From an uncultured Sulfurovum sp. (GTDB lineage Bacteria > Campylobacterota > Campylobacteria > Campylobacterales > Sulfurovaceae), in contig CACVAS010000047.1 of the NCBI GenBank assembly GCA_902727855.1, positions 62,001 to 126,000 of the forward strand: 64,000 nucleotides of DNA. The letters run 5' to 3'. The notes under the pieces are model-generated. The model did not search any database and was not told the DNA's origin. It saw only the letters and a list, made by a program, of their open reading frames with translations. Below are positions 7,932 through 17,657 of the stretch, in pieces; the stretch's first letter is position 1, and the number at the start of each line of letters is the position of its first letter. Both the position numbers and the translations under genes were made by a program.

Positions 7932-8679
7932 AAGAGAAAAAGTGATTGAACAATCGAGTACAAAATTTTATCAAATTACAAACCACAACAATGGTGAAAT
8001 TATGCTTGGTCTACAAATCAAAAAGAAATATAGATTTAATCACTATAAAGAAGTAGATTTTTTTGAGATGGATATGCATCCATTTATAATTTCAGCTCCA
8101 GGTGCATTAAAACACCTCTATAGTGTAAAACACGATACTTGGACACTCAAGCTTTCTCGTACAGGTACCTCTACATATAACCCCTTTTGCTCAAGTATAT
8201 ATCTTCATCCAGATTTACATGGACTTGGTATTGGTACTATGTTTATGAACCTAATGATTGAAGAGGGAAAAATACTTTTTAAGGACCATGCTATAGCACT
8301 AGATCTTCCTTATTATAGCGAGAATAGAACTCAAAGGCTTAAAAAGTTTTATGAGAGCTTTGGCTTTAAGATCATCAAAGAAGGCTCATATGGATGGCAT
8401 AAGGGCTATAGCGACTCCTTTAGCGTACTTAATACTGTGGATGAGGTAAAAGGTATAGAGGAGAAAGAAGGTGCCACACTTATCATTAGCCAGAGTGGGG
8501 CAATAGAAGCCTATCAACTGCAAACATACGATGACAAAAATGTTATTAAAAACCTAAAGGAAATGATAAAGTATTATCGCAATTTAAGTGATAGATATTA
8601 TCTAAGATTAAAATGGTGTTTTATGGCCATAACTATTGTCTTGGTATTACCATATATCTTTTACGTATCAATTAAATAA
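7924..8679 (+). CDS. GNAT-family acetyltransferase with C-terminal membrane anchor
   Basis: 251 residues from a TTG start overlapping the DUF1737 stop by 8 bp, which implies coupling. GNAT motif A is visible as IYLHPDLHGLGIGTMFMN, and motif B as RLKKFYESFGF. A C-terminal helix (FMAITIVLVLPYIFYV) would tether it to the inner membrane, unusual for a GNAT enzyme. The acceptor substrate is unknown. Confidence 0.75.
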   Translation: MTEREKVIEQSSTKFYQITNHNNGEIMLGLQIKKKYRFNHYKEVDFFEMDMHPFIISAPGALKHLYSVKHDTWTLKLSRTGTSTYNPFCSSIYLHPDLHGLGIGTMFMNLMIEEGKILFKDHAIALDLPYYSENRTQRLKKFYESFGFKIIKEGSYGWHKGYSDSFSVLNTVDEVKGIEEKEGATLIISQSGAIEAYQLQTYDDKNVIKNLKEMIKYYRNLSDRYYLRLKWCFMAITIVLVLPYIFYVSIK

Positions 8680-8820
8680 ATGTCACTTACAAAAGTAAAT
8701 AGTAAAAGAGCTATTTAGGTAATCTTCTTGTATTAAAGAGTGCGACTAGCACAATAGATATTAATCAAGAAACTAATTTAAAACTATACTATCCTTTCGG
8801 ATACTCAATAAAGGAAGATT

Positions 8821-9852
8821 ATGAAAGTACCATTTGGGCTTCATAAAGATACTAATCGCTATATTGGTATTGATGAGGCAAAAAACGGTTTAGCTTGTGA
8901 ATGTATCTGCCCTAGCTGTAAAATGCAATTAAAGGCAAGGCATGGTGATGAAAATGAACACCATTTTGCTCATCACAAAAAAGCAAAAATTAAATGTGAA
9001 TATTCATACTGGGTTGCTGTACGCTCTATGGCTAAACAGCTAATCGAAAAATATAAGTTTGTCAACGTTGATTATAAGAATGAAAACTTGTTTGCAAAGA
9101 AGCCATTTAATACAATATTTATTGATAGTGTAAAGATGAATCCACGTATTAAATCACAGCAGTTTGATTTGGAGATAACTAGCTCTATAGGAGTTTTTTA
9201 TATATATCTTTTAACAGATAGAGAAGATTCTAGTAGATATAGAAATCATTATAGGGATAGACATAAATATTTTGAAACAAAGTTAGTATTGGAAATTGAT
9301 TTATCAACTATGAAAAAAAGTGGTGATAAAGCTACTGAATATTTGAATAATTTATTATTTATCCAGTCATTAAATAAATCATTCTTAGCACCATGCCAAT
9401 ATTTCATGGATTATCAGAAGACACCATTAGTTAAACATGAAGAAAAGAAAAAACAATATATTCCTTCTCTCAGCTCAACTCCTAATCAGGATCAGGCAAT
9501 TTTATATATTAAGTCCATGCTTGATATATCAAATAATGATGAAGAATATACTTCATCTATTCTTTCAGCTATAAAAGATATGGAGCAATTTTATAATGAA
9601 GGTATTCTAGCAAGTCTCAAAATCGATCATAATACAAATTTAGGCTACTTTGATATTATATATAGGAAAAACCAACAACTTTTTTTTGGAGCCTATGCTA
9701 GACAATATTTTGCTATTCTTTTCATTGAGGATAGATTTCTCATATATAGGATTGATGAGGGAAGTGTGCACATACTATGTGAGACAAATAATATTGAAGC
9801 TGCACATATAAGCATTGATAATTATTTTATGGAAATTAATTCAGCCTTTTAG
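8821..9852 (+). CDS. CoiA-like competence-family protein
   Basis: 343 residues. The N-terminus has the CoiA zinc signature CICPSCKMQLKARHG followed by HHFAHH and a later Cys. In CoiA proteins this precedes a nuclease-like domain; here ~105-200 may be a remnant of it (DLEITSSIGVFYIYLL). The C-terminal 140 residues are not recognised. CoiA of Gram-positives aids uptake or recombination of transforming DNA; the plasmid role is open. Confidence 0.65.
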   Translation: MKVPFGLHKDTNRYIGIDEAKNGLACECICPSCKMQLKARHGDENEHHFAHHKKAKIKCEYSYWVAVRSMAKQLIEKYKFVNVDYKNENLFAKKPFNTIFIDSVKMNPRIKSQQFDLEITSSIGVFYIYLLTDREDSSRYRNHYRDRHKYFETKLVLEIDLSTMKKSGDKATEYLNNLLFIQSLNKSFLAPCQYFMDYQKTPLVKHEEKKKQYIPSLSSTPNQDQAILYIKSMLDISNNDEEYTSSILSAIKDMEQFYNEGILASLKIDHNTNLGYFDIIYRKNQQLFFGAYARQYFAILFIEDRFLIYRIDEGSVHILCETNNIEAAHISIDNYFMEINSAF

Positions 9853-10119
9853 TTAAAACTTATTACTTATAAGTCGTCTGACAAACCATACTTGCTTATA
9901 CCTCATCCAAATCTCCTTTTGAACCCAAACTCAACGCCCACTTCCCCCCTCTTCTCTCGCTCTTCTCCCCTTTTCTTTGGCGTGAGTCGGGCTTTTAGAG
10001 AAAAGTTCCACTGCATTGGGTGGCAAGAAAAGCAAGTGATGTGGAGGGTTCTTTATGGGTATTGGTTAGACTGCTTATAGGTAGTATGTATTTTTACTTA
10101 TAGTGTTTAATATAAATTT
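9853..10119. other. Gene-free stretch with a GC-richer islet
   Basis: Bases ~9910-10060 are visibly richer in C and G than the surroundings (runs such as CCCACTTCCCCCCTC). A 62-codon frame at 9892..10080 has no ribosome site and unusual composition, so it is not called. This may be a fragment of foreign or chromosomal DNA. Confidence 0.4.
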
Positions 10120-10195
10120 ACTTGTATCGTATATCAAGACATTATCCCTGTGTTAGTAGTGTATTAACTTGTATTACTATATAATACATATATAA
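10120..10195 (+). promoter_or_regulatory. Divergent promoter module for the 10216 operon
   Basis: Box ACTTGTATCGTATA at 10120-10133. A TATAAT at 10180-10185 lies 46 bp downstream in a different core (CTATATAATACATATATA). A second partial box (ACTTGTATTA) is at 10167. Confidence 0.5.
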
Positions 10196-10215
10196 AAATA
10201 TGATGAGGTGTAATC

Positions 10216-10623
10216 GTGATCAAAAATTTACTCAAAAGAAGTGCAAAAAGTACTGAACCAAAAGTCGGTTTAAATTTTAAGTTACCTATTTCAAAAAAAG
10301 AACTTTTTGAAACAGTATGTAATAAACATAATATTTCAATGACTGATATGCTTTTATCAATTGTTGATTATATCATTGAAGAGGATAAGGGCATTGAACA
10401 TACTTTTAATACAGAAAGTTTATTACAAATCAATGAAGATATAAAAAGGCTTGAAAAGGAAATATCTGAATATTATCTCCATTCCAATCATAACTCAATA
10501 CCTTCAGCTGTAGTGAGTGGAGACAAACAGGAGTTATCAGATTTATATGCATTGGAGAATGAAAAGAGGCGTTTAGAATTAATATTTAAATTTATCAAAT
10601 ATGAGTTAAGTATAAAGAATTGA
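10216..10623 (+). CDS. Ribbon-helix-helix-like DNA-binding protein
   Basis: 135 residues from a GTG start. Residues ~18-55 fit an RHH fold: a strand (VGLNFKLPI), then helix, the turn HNISMTDML and a second helix. The C-terminal half is predicted coiled coil (NEDIKRLEKEIS). It is 1 bp from the helicase start, so probably a co-expressed partner or the operon's regulator. Confidence 0.55.
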   Translation: MIKNLLKRSAKSTEPKVGLNFKLPISKKELFETVCNKHNISMTDMLLSIVDYIIEEDKGIEHTFNTESLLQINEDIKRLEKEISEYYLHSNHNSIPSAVVSGDKQELSDLYALENEKRRLELIFKFIKYELSIKN

Positions 10624-10624
10624 A

Positions 10625-13600
10625 ATGAGATACATATTAAAAGCACATCAACAAAGAGCCTTATCCAACATAGCTTTAGGGTTTAATACATCAAATAGAC
10701 TTCAATATATATCTGCTTGTGGTACAGGTAAAACTTTAGTTGGCTATCAATATACCAAAGAATTATTACAAGAAGCTAACAATCAAACAGTTGTATTGTT
10801 TTTCCCTTCTCTTGCATTAATCAGTCAGACATATGAAGCGTATAAATCTTATGGGTTAGAAATATCTAAATATGATATACTTTTTGTATGTTCAGATGAA
10901 AGTGTTTATGAAGAAGAAACACTAGAAATTGGTAGAAGTGTGGTATCTTTTAATGTAACCACACAAGAAGATTTAATATCAAATTTCTTGACAACTAAAG
11001 TACCAGGACCTAAAAAAAATAAACTTATCTTTTGTACGTATCAATCTTCTAAAACCTTAGCAAATGGATTTTTAGATGCAAAATCTAATATAGATTTTGC
11101 AGTGTATGATGAAGCACATAAAACTGCATCCATAAACGACTCATATTTCAACTATACTTTAGATAATGAAAATCTAAGCATTGATAAACGATTATTTATG
11201 ACAGCAACACCCAAACATAAGAGTGTGCTGCAATATGAGAATGAAGAAGCGTATCTTTACTCTATGACCAATACCTCTCGATATGGGGAAGTAGTAGAGA
11301 AGTACACCGTAAGAGAAGCTATTAATGATAAGGTTATTTCTCCTTATAAAATAATTGTATCTATTGTATCAGATGAAGAGATTGATAGAATACGTGCTAA
11401 AAATACTTCAACCGTTCTAAAAAACATGGAACTCAAAAAAGCAGCCAAAATTATCGCACTTTCAAAAGCCGTTGAAAAATATAGTATTAAAAAAGGTCTT
11501 GTATTTACAGAACGCATAGCTAGATCTAAAGAATATACTTTAGCGTATGATGAACTAAATACAGGTGTAAACGTACATCTGGATTCAAAGAAATCGACCA
11601 AACAAATCAATGATACCTTTCAACACTTCACAAGGGCCAGTAAAGGTATGATATTTAATGCCAAGTTACTTAGTGAGGGTATTGATGTACCAACAGTAGA
11701 CTTAGTGGCATTTATGGAAAAAACAGAAAGCAGTATTAACATTGCTCAACGTATTGGAAGAGCTACAAGGTTAGACAAAAACAATCCAAACAAGATAGGC
11801 TATATCTTTATTCCTATTTTTCTCTCTACAAAAGATGAAGATATTTTTACAGCTGCTCAAAAGTCTGGAGACTTCTCTGAAATGCTTGAAATTATCAATG
11901 TCATGGCAGAACAAGATGAAACATTAAATTCTATTTTTAATAAAGCACGTTCTCATCCAAAAGAAGCTCAAAAAGCATTAAGTGATTTAATCGTTATTGA
12001 TGAATATTCAAATAGATTTGATATTTCAAAACGTGAGTATCTACAAGAGAAGATATCGGCTTATGCACTTGAGGGTATCGGTTCTTCTTGGGATAAAAAT
12101 TATGAGGTATTGAAAGAATATTATGAGGAGTTTGAAAAGTTACCTAGAAACAGAATGGTACAGTATAAAATGATAAATTTAGGTGAGTGGATTAGGCAGC
12201 AGAGAAGCTTATTTTTAAGAAATAAATTATCAAAAGATCGAATTCAACACTTAGATAAGATTGATATGTCTTGGAAGATAAATCTATTTAATGATGCTTG
12301 GGATAAAAATTATGAGGTATTGAAAGAATATTATGAGAAGTTTGGAAAATTTCCCTCTAGTAGTCATGAAAATATAAAATTAAAAAAAATTGGCATATGG
12401 ATTTTGGCTCAAAAAACAAATTACAATAAAAATAATATTTCTGCTGAACGCGTAGAGTTATTAGATAAGATTGATGTGTCTTGGAAAATATCTAAAAAAG
12501 AGTCAGATGAAGTGATATGGCGTAGCAGCTACTCCTTGCTGAAGGCATACTTTGAAGAGTTTGGACATTTCCCATCAGCTAAAAATAAAGATTTAAAGAT
12601 TAGGCAACTTGGCACATGGATTTTGGGTCAAAAAAAGAATTACAATAAAAATAATATTTCTGCTGAACGCGTAGAGTTATTAGATAAGATTGATGTGTCT
12701 TGGAAAATATCTAAAAAAGAGTTAGATGAAGTGGTATGGCATAGCAGCTACTCCTTGCTGAAGGCATACTTTGAAGAGTTTGAAAAGTTACCTAGTCATA
12801 ATACTATCTATAGAGAAACAAAGCTTGGTCTGTGGCTATCAAATCAAAAAACAAATTACAATAAAAATAATATTTCTGCTGAACGAATAAAATTATTAGA
12901 TGAGATAGACCCATCTTGGAAAATAGCTAAAAAAGAGTTAGATGAGGCATGGCATAGTATCTACTCCTTGCTGAAGGCATACGTTAAAGAGTTTGAAAAG
13001 TTACCTAGTCATAATACTATCTATAAAGAAAAGAGACTTGGTATATGGTTTTTTCATCAAAGAACAAATTACAATAAAAATAATATTTCTGCTGAACGAA
13101 TAGAATTATTAGATGAGATAGACCCATCTTGGAAAGAAAATAGAATTGAACAAAAGTGGTTAGAGCACTACAGTCAATTAAAAGAATATTTTGATAATTT
13201 TAATCAAATTCCTCCAGCTAAGGCTACTTATGAGGGTTTCAAAATTGGTTATTGGCTAGGTACTCAAAAAACAAATTACAATAAAAATAATATTTCTGCT
13301 GAACGAATAAAATTATTAGATGAGATAGATCCATCTTGGAAAATATCTAAAAAAGAGTCAGATGAAGTGGTATGGCGTAGCAGCTACTCCTTGCTGAAGG
13401 CATACGTTAAAGAGTTTGAAAAGTTACCTAGTCATAATACTATCTATAGAGAAACAAAGCTTGGTCTGTGGCTATCAAATCAAAAAACAAATTACAATAA
13501 AAATAATATTTCTGCTGAACGAATAGAATTATTAGATGAGATAGACCCATCTTGGAAAGTAATAAAGAATTCCAAAAGTAATAAAACTTGGGAAGAAAAC

Positions 13601-14434
13601 TATACCTTACTAAAAGCATACCTTGAAGAGTTTGGAAAGTTGCCTAAGCATAATACTATCTATAGAGAAACGAAGCTTGGTATGTGGCTTAAAACATCTC
13701 AAACTAGAAAATATCAAAATAGTTGTCTAAGTTCAGAAAGGATTAAATTATTAGATGAGATAGATCCATCTTGGAAAATATCTAAAAAAGAGTTAGATGA
13801 AGTGGTATGGGGTAGCAGCTACCCCTTGCTGAAGGCATACTTTGAAGAGTTTGGATATTTCCCATCAGCTAAAAATAAAGATTTAAAGATTAGGCAACTT
13901 GGCACATGGATTTTGGGTCAAAAAAAGAATTACAATAAAAATAATATTTCTGCTGAACGAATAAAATTATTAGATGAGATAGATCCATCTTGGAAAATAT
14001 CTAAAAAGGAAAAAATCAAAGCTACTTGGATGGATAACTATAATTTACTAATGAAATACTATAAAGAATTCGGTGAAGCTCCTCCTCAAAGAACAATATA
14101 CGAGAATATAAAGATAGGTGTATGGCTAGATAATGAGCGTAAAAAATATGAAAAGGGAAAACTACCATTAGAGTTGAAAAATGTTTTTGCAAGTACTGAT
14201 ATTCCTTGGCTTGGCACACTAGAACATCGATGGAAAGAAAGGTATCTTAGTCTTAAGACATACCATGAAGAGTTTGGGCATTTTCCATCAGCTAAAAATA
14301 AAGATTCAAAGATTAGACAACTTGGTTCTTGGCTAGGTACTCAAAAAACAAATTACAATAAAAATAATATTTCTGCTGAACGAATAAAATTATTAGACAA
14401 AATTGACGAGTCTTGGAAGGTGAGGGAAATATAA
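10625..14434 (+). CDS. SF2 helicase with eleven helicase-associated (HA) repeats
   Basis: 1269 residues. The helicase core occupies ~1-480: Walker A ACGTGKT (GTGKT 33-37), DEAH 162-165, TATP 193-196 and motif VI QRIGRATR near 380. This is the restriction-type DEAD/res helicase core. From ~488 to the end come eleven ~65-residue repeats of PF03457 type (W.....L..Y...FG..P......LG.WL..Q...Y...L...R...L..I...W). Several share near-identical DNA. Most HA-domain proteins have few copies. It probably translocates on DNA, with the repeats acting as a long binding array. Confidence 0.85.
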   Translation: MRYILKAHQQRALSNIALGFNTSNRLQYISACGTGKTLVGYQYTKELLQEANNQTVVLFFPSLALISQTYEAYKSYGLEISKYDILFVCSDESVYEEETLEIGRSVVSFNVTTQEDLISNFLTTKVPGPKKNKLIFCTYQSSKTLANGFLDAKSNIDFAVYDEAHKTASINDSYFNYTLDNENLSIDKRLFMTATPKHKSVLQYENEEAYLYSMTNTSRYGEVVEKYTVREAINDKVISPYKIIVSIVSDEEIDRIRAKNTSTVLKNMELKKAAKIIALSKAVEKYSIKKGLVFTERIARSKEYTLAYDELNTGVNVHLDSKKSTKQINDTFQHFTRASKGMIFNAKLLSEGIDVPTVDLVAFMEKTESSINIAQRIGRATRLDKNNPNKIGYIFIPIFLSTKDEDIFTAAQKSGDFSEMLEIINVMAEQDETLNSIFNKARSHPKEAQKALSDLIVIDEYSNRFDISKREYLQEKISAYALEGIGSSWDKNYEVLKEYYEEFEKLPRNRMVQYKMINLGEWIRQQRSLFLRNKLSKDRIQHLDKIDMSWKINLFNDAWDKNYEVLKEYYEKFGKFPSSSHENIKLKKIGIWILAQKTNYNKNNISAERVELLDKIDVSWKISKKESDEVIWRSSYSLLKAYFEEFGHFPSAKNKDLKIRQLGTWILGQKKNYNKNNISAERVELLDKIDVSWKISKKELDEVVWHSSYSLLKAYFEEFEKLPSHNTIYRETKLGLWLSNQKTNYNKNNISAERIKLLDEIDPSWKIAKKELDEAWHSIYSLLKAYVKEFEKLPSHNTIYKEKRLGIWFFHQRTNYNKNNISAERIELLDEIDPSWKENRIEQKWLEHYSQLKEYFDNFNQIPPAKATYEGFKIGYWLGTQKTNYNKNNISAERIKLLDEIDPSWKISKKESDEVVWRSSYSLLKAYVKEFEKLPSHNTIYRETKLGLWLSNQKTNYNKNNISAERIELLDEIDPSWKVIKNSKSNKTWEENYTLLKAYLEEFGKLPKHNTIYRETKLGMWLKTSQTRKYQNSCLSSERIKLLDEIDPSWKISKKELDEVVWGSSYPLLKAYFEEFGYFPSAKNKDLKIRQLGTWILGQKKNYNKNNISAERIKLLDEIDPSWKISKKEKIKATWMDNYNLLMKYYKEFGEAPPQRTIYENIKIGVWLDNERKKYEKGKLPLELKNVFASTDIPWLGTLEHRWKERYLSLKTYHEEFGHFPSAKNKDSKIRQLGSWLGTQKTNYNKNNISAERIKLLDKIDESWKVREI
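12086..14430 (+). repeat. Eleven ~200-bp coding repeats
   Basis: The repeats encode the HA units. The core AATTACAATAAAAATAATAT recurs essentially unchanged in eight of the eleven units, while units 1, 8 and 10 are diverged. Near-identity at silent positions points to recent expansion or gene conversion. Confidence 0.85.
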
Positions 14435-14463
14435 CTTCAAACGTTCTCTTGCATTCTTTATTA

Positions 14464-15570
14464 CTAAATTAATAATGCTTTCATATTTTCAATTGACGCA
14501 TTTTTACTTATTCCTCGCTCTTTTGAGTGGGTGTTTTCTAGCTTTACGTCTACTCCACCATCCTTGCTGCTATTATTAATCTCTAATATCTCATATATTA
14601 CATCTTCTATTTTAATCTTTTTACCTATATATTGACCATATGGATTGTCAATTTTTTCCATTTCAAAAACTATTTTATCTTTTTTTAATGGGAGTATGAA
14701 GTTTATATCTTCTAGCTGAGAATCATAATAAATCTTATCCTCTGTTTTTTCCCATCTAAGATTAAATTGATCTAACAATGGTTTATTCTCATTTAACTGT
14801 TTTCTAAAAAGAGATTTTTGGTTGTTACGAGATTCAATGGCACCAGTTTGACCCACTCCAAATTTTACGAAAAAGTGGTCCAACGTATATCCATGTAATT
14901 TTTGTGCTTTATTAGAAATAATAAAACGTATCATTGCCTTAAGTTTAGAAAGTTTATCTGGTATATTTACAATCTTTCTATTTAGAAGTTTCTCCATTTC
15001 TATACCTGTAGAATGTGATAATATTTTTGCATTTCTTCCTTTAATTCTTATCACATATGAATCCATTTCTTCTGAGTAAAGACAATCATCCAAAATAGTT
15101 GTTCGTAAGATTTCTCCATTGGGTGCAGTAATAATAAAGTCGGTCCACCTTAAATCATTAATATATGCTTTTACTTTTTCTCCACCTGAACGTGGATGCT
15201 TATAGCCCATTGCCTTTGCAATAGCGTAAAGAGAAATATAAATATCATAGCTGCCATCTGCACTTGATGTTGACTTTTTAAAACCTTCTGAATAGATTAA
15301 AGACAATACATCAGCATGTTTCTGATGTAGAGAGTGGCTTACAGATACAATTTCTCCACCACGCCCTGTCCACACTTGTTTCGGTTTTTTATATAATGTT
15401 CTTGTACCTCTAGCTCCTGCATTAAAAAGATTTTTACGAAACATGTCTGCATTCATTACATTTTTTCGTTTTTTTTCTGTCAGACTAGCGTACTCTTGAG
15501 GAATCATTTCTCTTTCTTCTTCATAGAGCATTGATATCATATTCTTTTGCGTACCATCTCCCTTAGCCAT
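14464..15570 (-). CDS. Plasmid replication initiator, Rep_3 (RepB/RepE-like)
   Basis: 368 residues. The N-terminal winged helix (HQKHADVLSLIYSEG, then IAKAMGYKHPRSGGEKVKAY) and a second winged helix (LHGYTLDHFFVKFGVG) fit the two-WH layout of Rep_3 initiators. The C-terminal 100 residues are an extra domain. It reads away from an iteron array and has an inverted iteron-like operator at its promoter, the usual pattern of iteron-controlled plasmids. It should bind the iterons, open the origin and repress itself. Confidence 0.85.
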   Translation of the reverse strand: MAKGDGTQKNMISMLYEEEREMIPQEYASLTEKKRKNVMNADMFRKNLFNAGARGTRTLYKKPKQVWTGRGGEIVSVSHSLHQKHADVLSLIYSEGFKKSTSSADGSYDIYISLYAIAKAMGYKHPRSGGEKVKAYINDLRWTDFIITAPNGEILRTTILDDCLYSEEMDSYVIRIKGRNAKILSHSTGIEMEKLLNRKIVNIPDKLSKLKAMIRFIISNKAQKLHGYTLDHFFVKFGVGQTGAIESRNNQKSLFRKQLNENKPLLDQFNLRWEKTEDKIYYDSQLEDINFILPLKKDKIVFEMEKIDNPYGQYIGKKIKIEDVIYEILEINNSSKDGGVDVKLENTHSKERGISKNASIENMKALLI

Positions 15571-15595
15571 CTTTAAATTCCTTTTTTATCTAATA

Positions 15596-15654
15596 TACAC
15601 CCAATTAAAGTGATTATCTAGATAATCATACCATTTTCACATTTAAAGGGTGTA
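15596..15654. promoter_or_regulatory. Putative autorepression operator of the rep gene
   Basis: An iteron-like half (TACACCCAATTAAAGTGA, 15596-15613) and a mirrored half (TCACATTTAAAGGGTGTA, 15637-15654) flank the palindrome TTATCTAGATAA. The position directly upstream of the initiator start suits dimer binding and autorepression. Confidence 0.6.
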
Positions 15655-15812
15655 ATTATCCCCTCATAAAATGATTTAAACACGGCTATATCACAATAAA
15701 AGGGGTTATGTGTATGCAAATTGGTCTCTTTTTATACGCTTATTTTGTTTTTTATTACAAAATATTCAAAAATGGTCTATTTAGCTACATCATTTTAAGC
15801 AAATACATCAAT

Positions 15813-16056
15813 ATCACTACTAAAAGGGGATAGTTTCACTATTAAAAGAGTGTATTTCCCTTATCTATCACTACTAAAAGAGTGTATATAAATTTTATCC
15901 GCTAAAAAGTTGATGAAATAGCATGGTTTTTCAAAATCTATCACTACTAAAAGGGGATAGTTTCACTACTAAAAGAGTGTATTCTTCTTATCTATCACTA
16001 CTAAAAGAGTGTACATCACTACTAAAAGGGGATACTATCACTACTAAAAGAGTGTA
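15813..16056 (+). repeat. Iteron array, probable replication origin
   Basis: Eight ~20-bp direct repeats of WTCACTACTAAAAGRGKRTA start at 15813, 15835, 15867, 15940, 15962, 15994, 16015 and 16037. Two sub-types alternate, ending GGGGATA or GAGTGTA. Start-to-start spacings of 21, 22 and 32 bp are near whole helical turns. AT-rich DNA follows to 16335, a likely opening region. Confidence 0.85.
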
Positions 16057-16082
16057 TTTGCTAGATATATTCTTTAGATATA

Positions 16083-16139
16083 TCTCTACTTTAGTTTTAA
16101 TACTTAGGAGCTTTAGCTCCATTAAGTATTAAGTAGAGA
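16083..16139. other. Nested dyad next to the iterons
   Basis: Outer arms TCTCTACTT and AAGTAGAGA enclose an inner hairpin AATACTTAGGAGC/GCTCCATTAAGTATT. Downstream to 16335 there is only AT-rich DNA with a small palindrome GTTCTTAAAGAAC near 16220 and no gene. It could be an origin structure or a terminator. Confidence 0.5.
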
Positions 16140-16335
16140 AATTTTTAAACTTGTTTCGTTTAATATTTAATTTTCATAAAAAATTGTAGCTAACTTAATA
16201 TTTTTGTTACAATACTTATGTTCTTAAAGAACATCTCTATTATTGTCTAAAAGTAAGTATAAACATTTTTCTCTTGTTTAAGCTCCCTTCCATCCTTTTT
16301 GACTTTTGGCAATATAGATTTTAATAAGGTTTGCA

Positions 16336-16920
16336 ATGGATAAGACTAGATTACATGCTGGAACAACTCAGTATCGAGGTGAGAGTAATAACTTACTTGA
16401 ACTAAGAGCATATATCGAATTTGATAAATATAGCCTTAGAGGCGTTTTTCATCTATCTGTATATCAAGACAGAAAAAGAGATGATGAGTATACAATTACT
16501 ATGCAATTTGATATTCATCAACTTAGACAAATTATTCATGCTATAAAATTATCTAAAGATGAAAAAACAGAAGGTTACACTTTTTATACTGGTGGATCTG
16601 GTGTTAAAAAAAAGATGTTAATTATCTTAAAGAACCAAAAACTTTATGTTAATTTTTCTTCCCAAGACAAAAAAATCTATTCATCATTTGACACTATTGA
16701 AAAATTAGGACTTATAGGTTCTCTTGAGTGCATTGCCAACACAATAGAATCAAAAGTACTAGATATGGGTATACAAAAATCTCAAAAAGAATTTAAAGAG
16801 CCTCTTACGAAAAAGATAAAAGAAAAAGATGAATTATTTAAACAAACCCTTCTTAATTCACTAAATACTTTATCTGAAAACCTTAAAAAAAGTAAGGTAT
16901 TGGTTGAATATGAAAACTGA
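16336..16920 (+). CDS. Hypothetical protein
   Basis: 194 residues, not recognised. The N-terminal half alternates strands (LRGVFHLSVYQD, YTITMQFDIHQL); the last 50 residues are charged and helical (KEPLTKKIKEKDELFKQ). It overlaps the next gene by 17 bp, so the two are an operon. It sits beside the origin, opposite the initiator gene. Confidence 0.6.
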   Translation: MDKTRLHAGTTQYRGESNNLLELRAYIEFDKYSLRGVFHLSVYQDRKRDDEYTITMQFDIHQLRQIIHAIKLSKDEKTEGYTFYTGGSGVKKKMLIILKNQKLYVNFSSQDKKIYSSFDTIEKLGLIGSLECIANTIESKVLDMGIQKSQKEFKEPLTKKIKEKDELFKQTLLNSLNTLSENLKKSKVLVEYEN

Positions 16921-17635
16921 TTTACTAGATTATGAAAAAAAAATACAAAACATAATCGATAATGCCATAATTATTGATGCAAAAAAAGAAGCTGCTATTG
17001 AAACCATTGATGGTGAAGTTCATTTGGTGCTTATCAATGCCAAACAACTTTTAACACTACTAGATATTGAAAATGATATATCTACTCATTTTGAAGAAAA
17101 TGGCAAGAAAAGCAAAGACCCCTTTTTTACCTTTGGAAAAATCATTAATCCTAGTGAATCTGCATACAAATATTCTATAAAATCAAAGCATTCTTATAAA
17201 ATTATGAAAGACAGAAGCACTATCTTAACAAAAGTTGAAAAACATCATGATATATGGAAAAATAAGCAAGATAAATTTTTAAGAGAAAAACTTAATGACG
17301 TCTGGGAAAGCAGTCAAGATAAAGAGACTTTTAAAAAAGAATTTGAAGCAAACATGCTTGCTGCTGAAAAAGAGTACAATGATCTTCTTCTAAATTTTTC
17401 AAATTATGATGTAGTGATTAGTAATTATGAAAGTTACCTCTATTATCCATTTTTAACATATACTTTAAACAATGGGAAGAGTAAAAACACTATGCTTCGA
17501 CAAGATGTTCCTAACTTTTTATACTATGAAGAAGATCCCAAAAGAGCTTCAAAAAGAAGTGATAGTGGGATGAGTGAAGTAATAGAAAAATATCATAGAA
17601 TTTGTGAAAATATTTATTTTAATCCTAAGAAGTAA
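16904..17635 (+). CDS. Hypothetical protein
   Basis: 243 residues, charged and mostly helical, not recognised. Overlaps the preceding gene by 17 bp. No signal peptide or membrane segment. Location next to the origin hints at a plasmid maintenance role, without motif support. Confidence 0.6.
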   Translation: MNMKTDLLDYEKKIQNIIDNAIIIDAKKEAAIETIDGEVHLVLINAKQLLTLLDIENDISTHFEENGKKSKDPFFTFGKIINPSESAYKYSIKSKHSYKIMKDRSTILTKVEKHHDIWKNKQDKFLREKLNDVWESSQDKETFKKEFEANMLAAEKEYNDLLLNFSNYDVVISNYESYLYYPFLTYTLNNGKSKNTMLRQDVPNFLYYEEDPKRASKRSDSGMSEVIEKYHRICENIYFNPKK

Positions 17636-17657
17636 TAAATATCGTTGCTCAATGGAG

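Noticed and set aside
9892-10080. 62-codon ORF in the GC-richer islet
   Set aside because: No ribosome site, Pro/Ser-rich start unlike its neighbours, and no recognisable motif.
15813-16056. Iteron region considered as a CRISPR array
   Set aside because: Repeats are ~20 bp with spacers of 1-53 bp that are not unique or equal in size; no cas genes. Beside a Rep_3 gene they are iterons.
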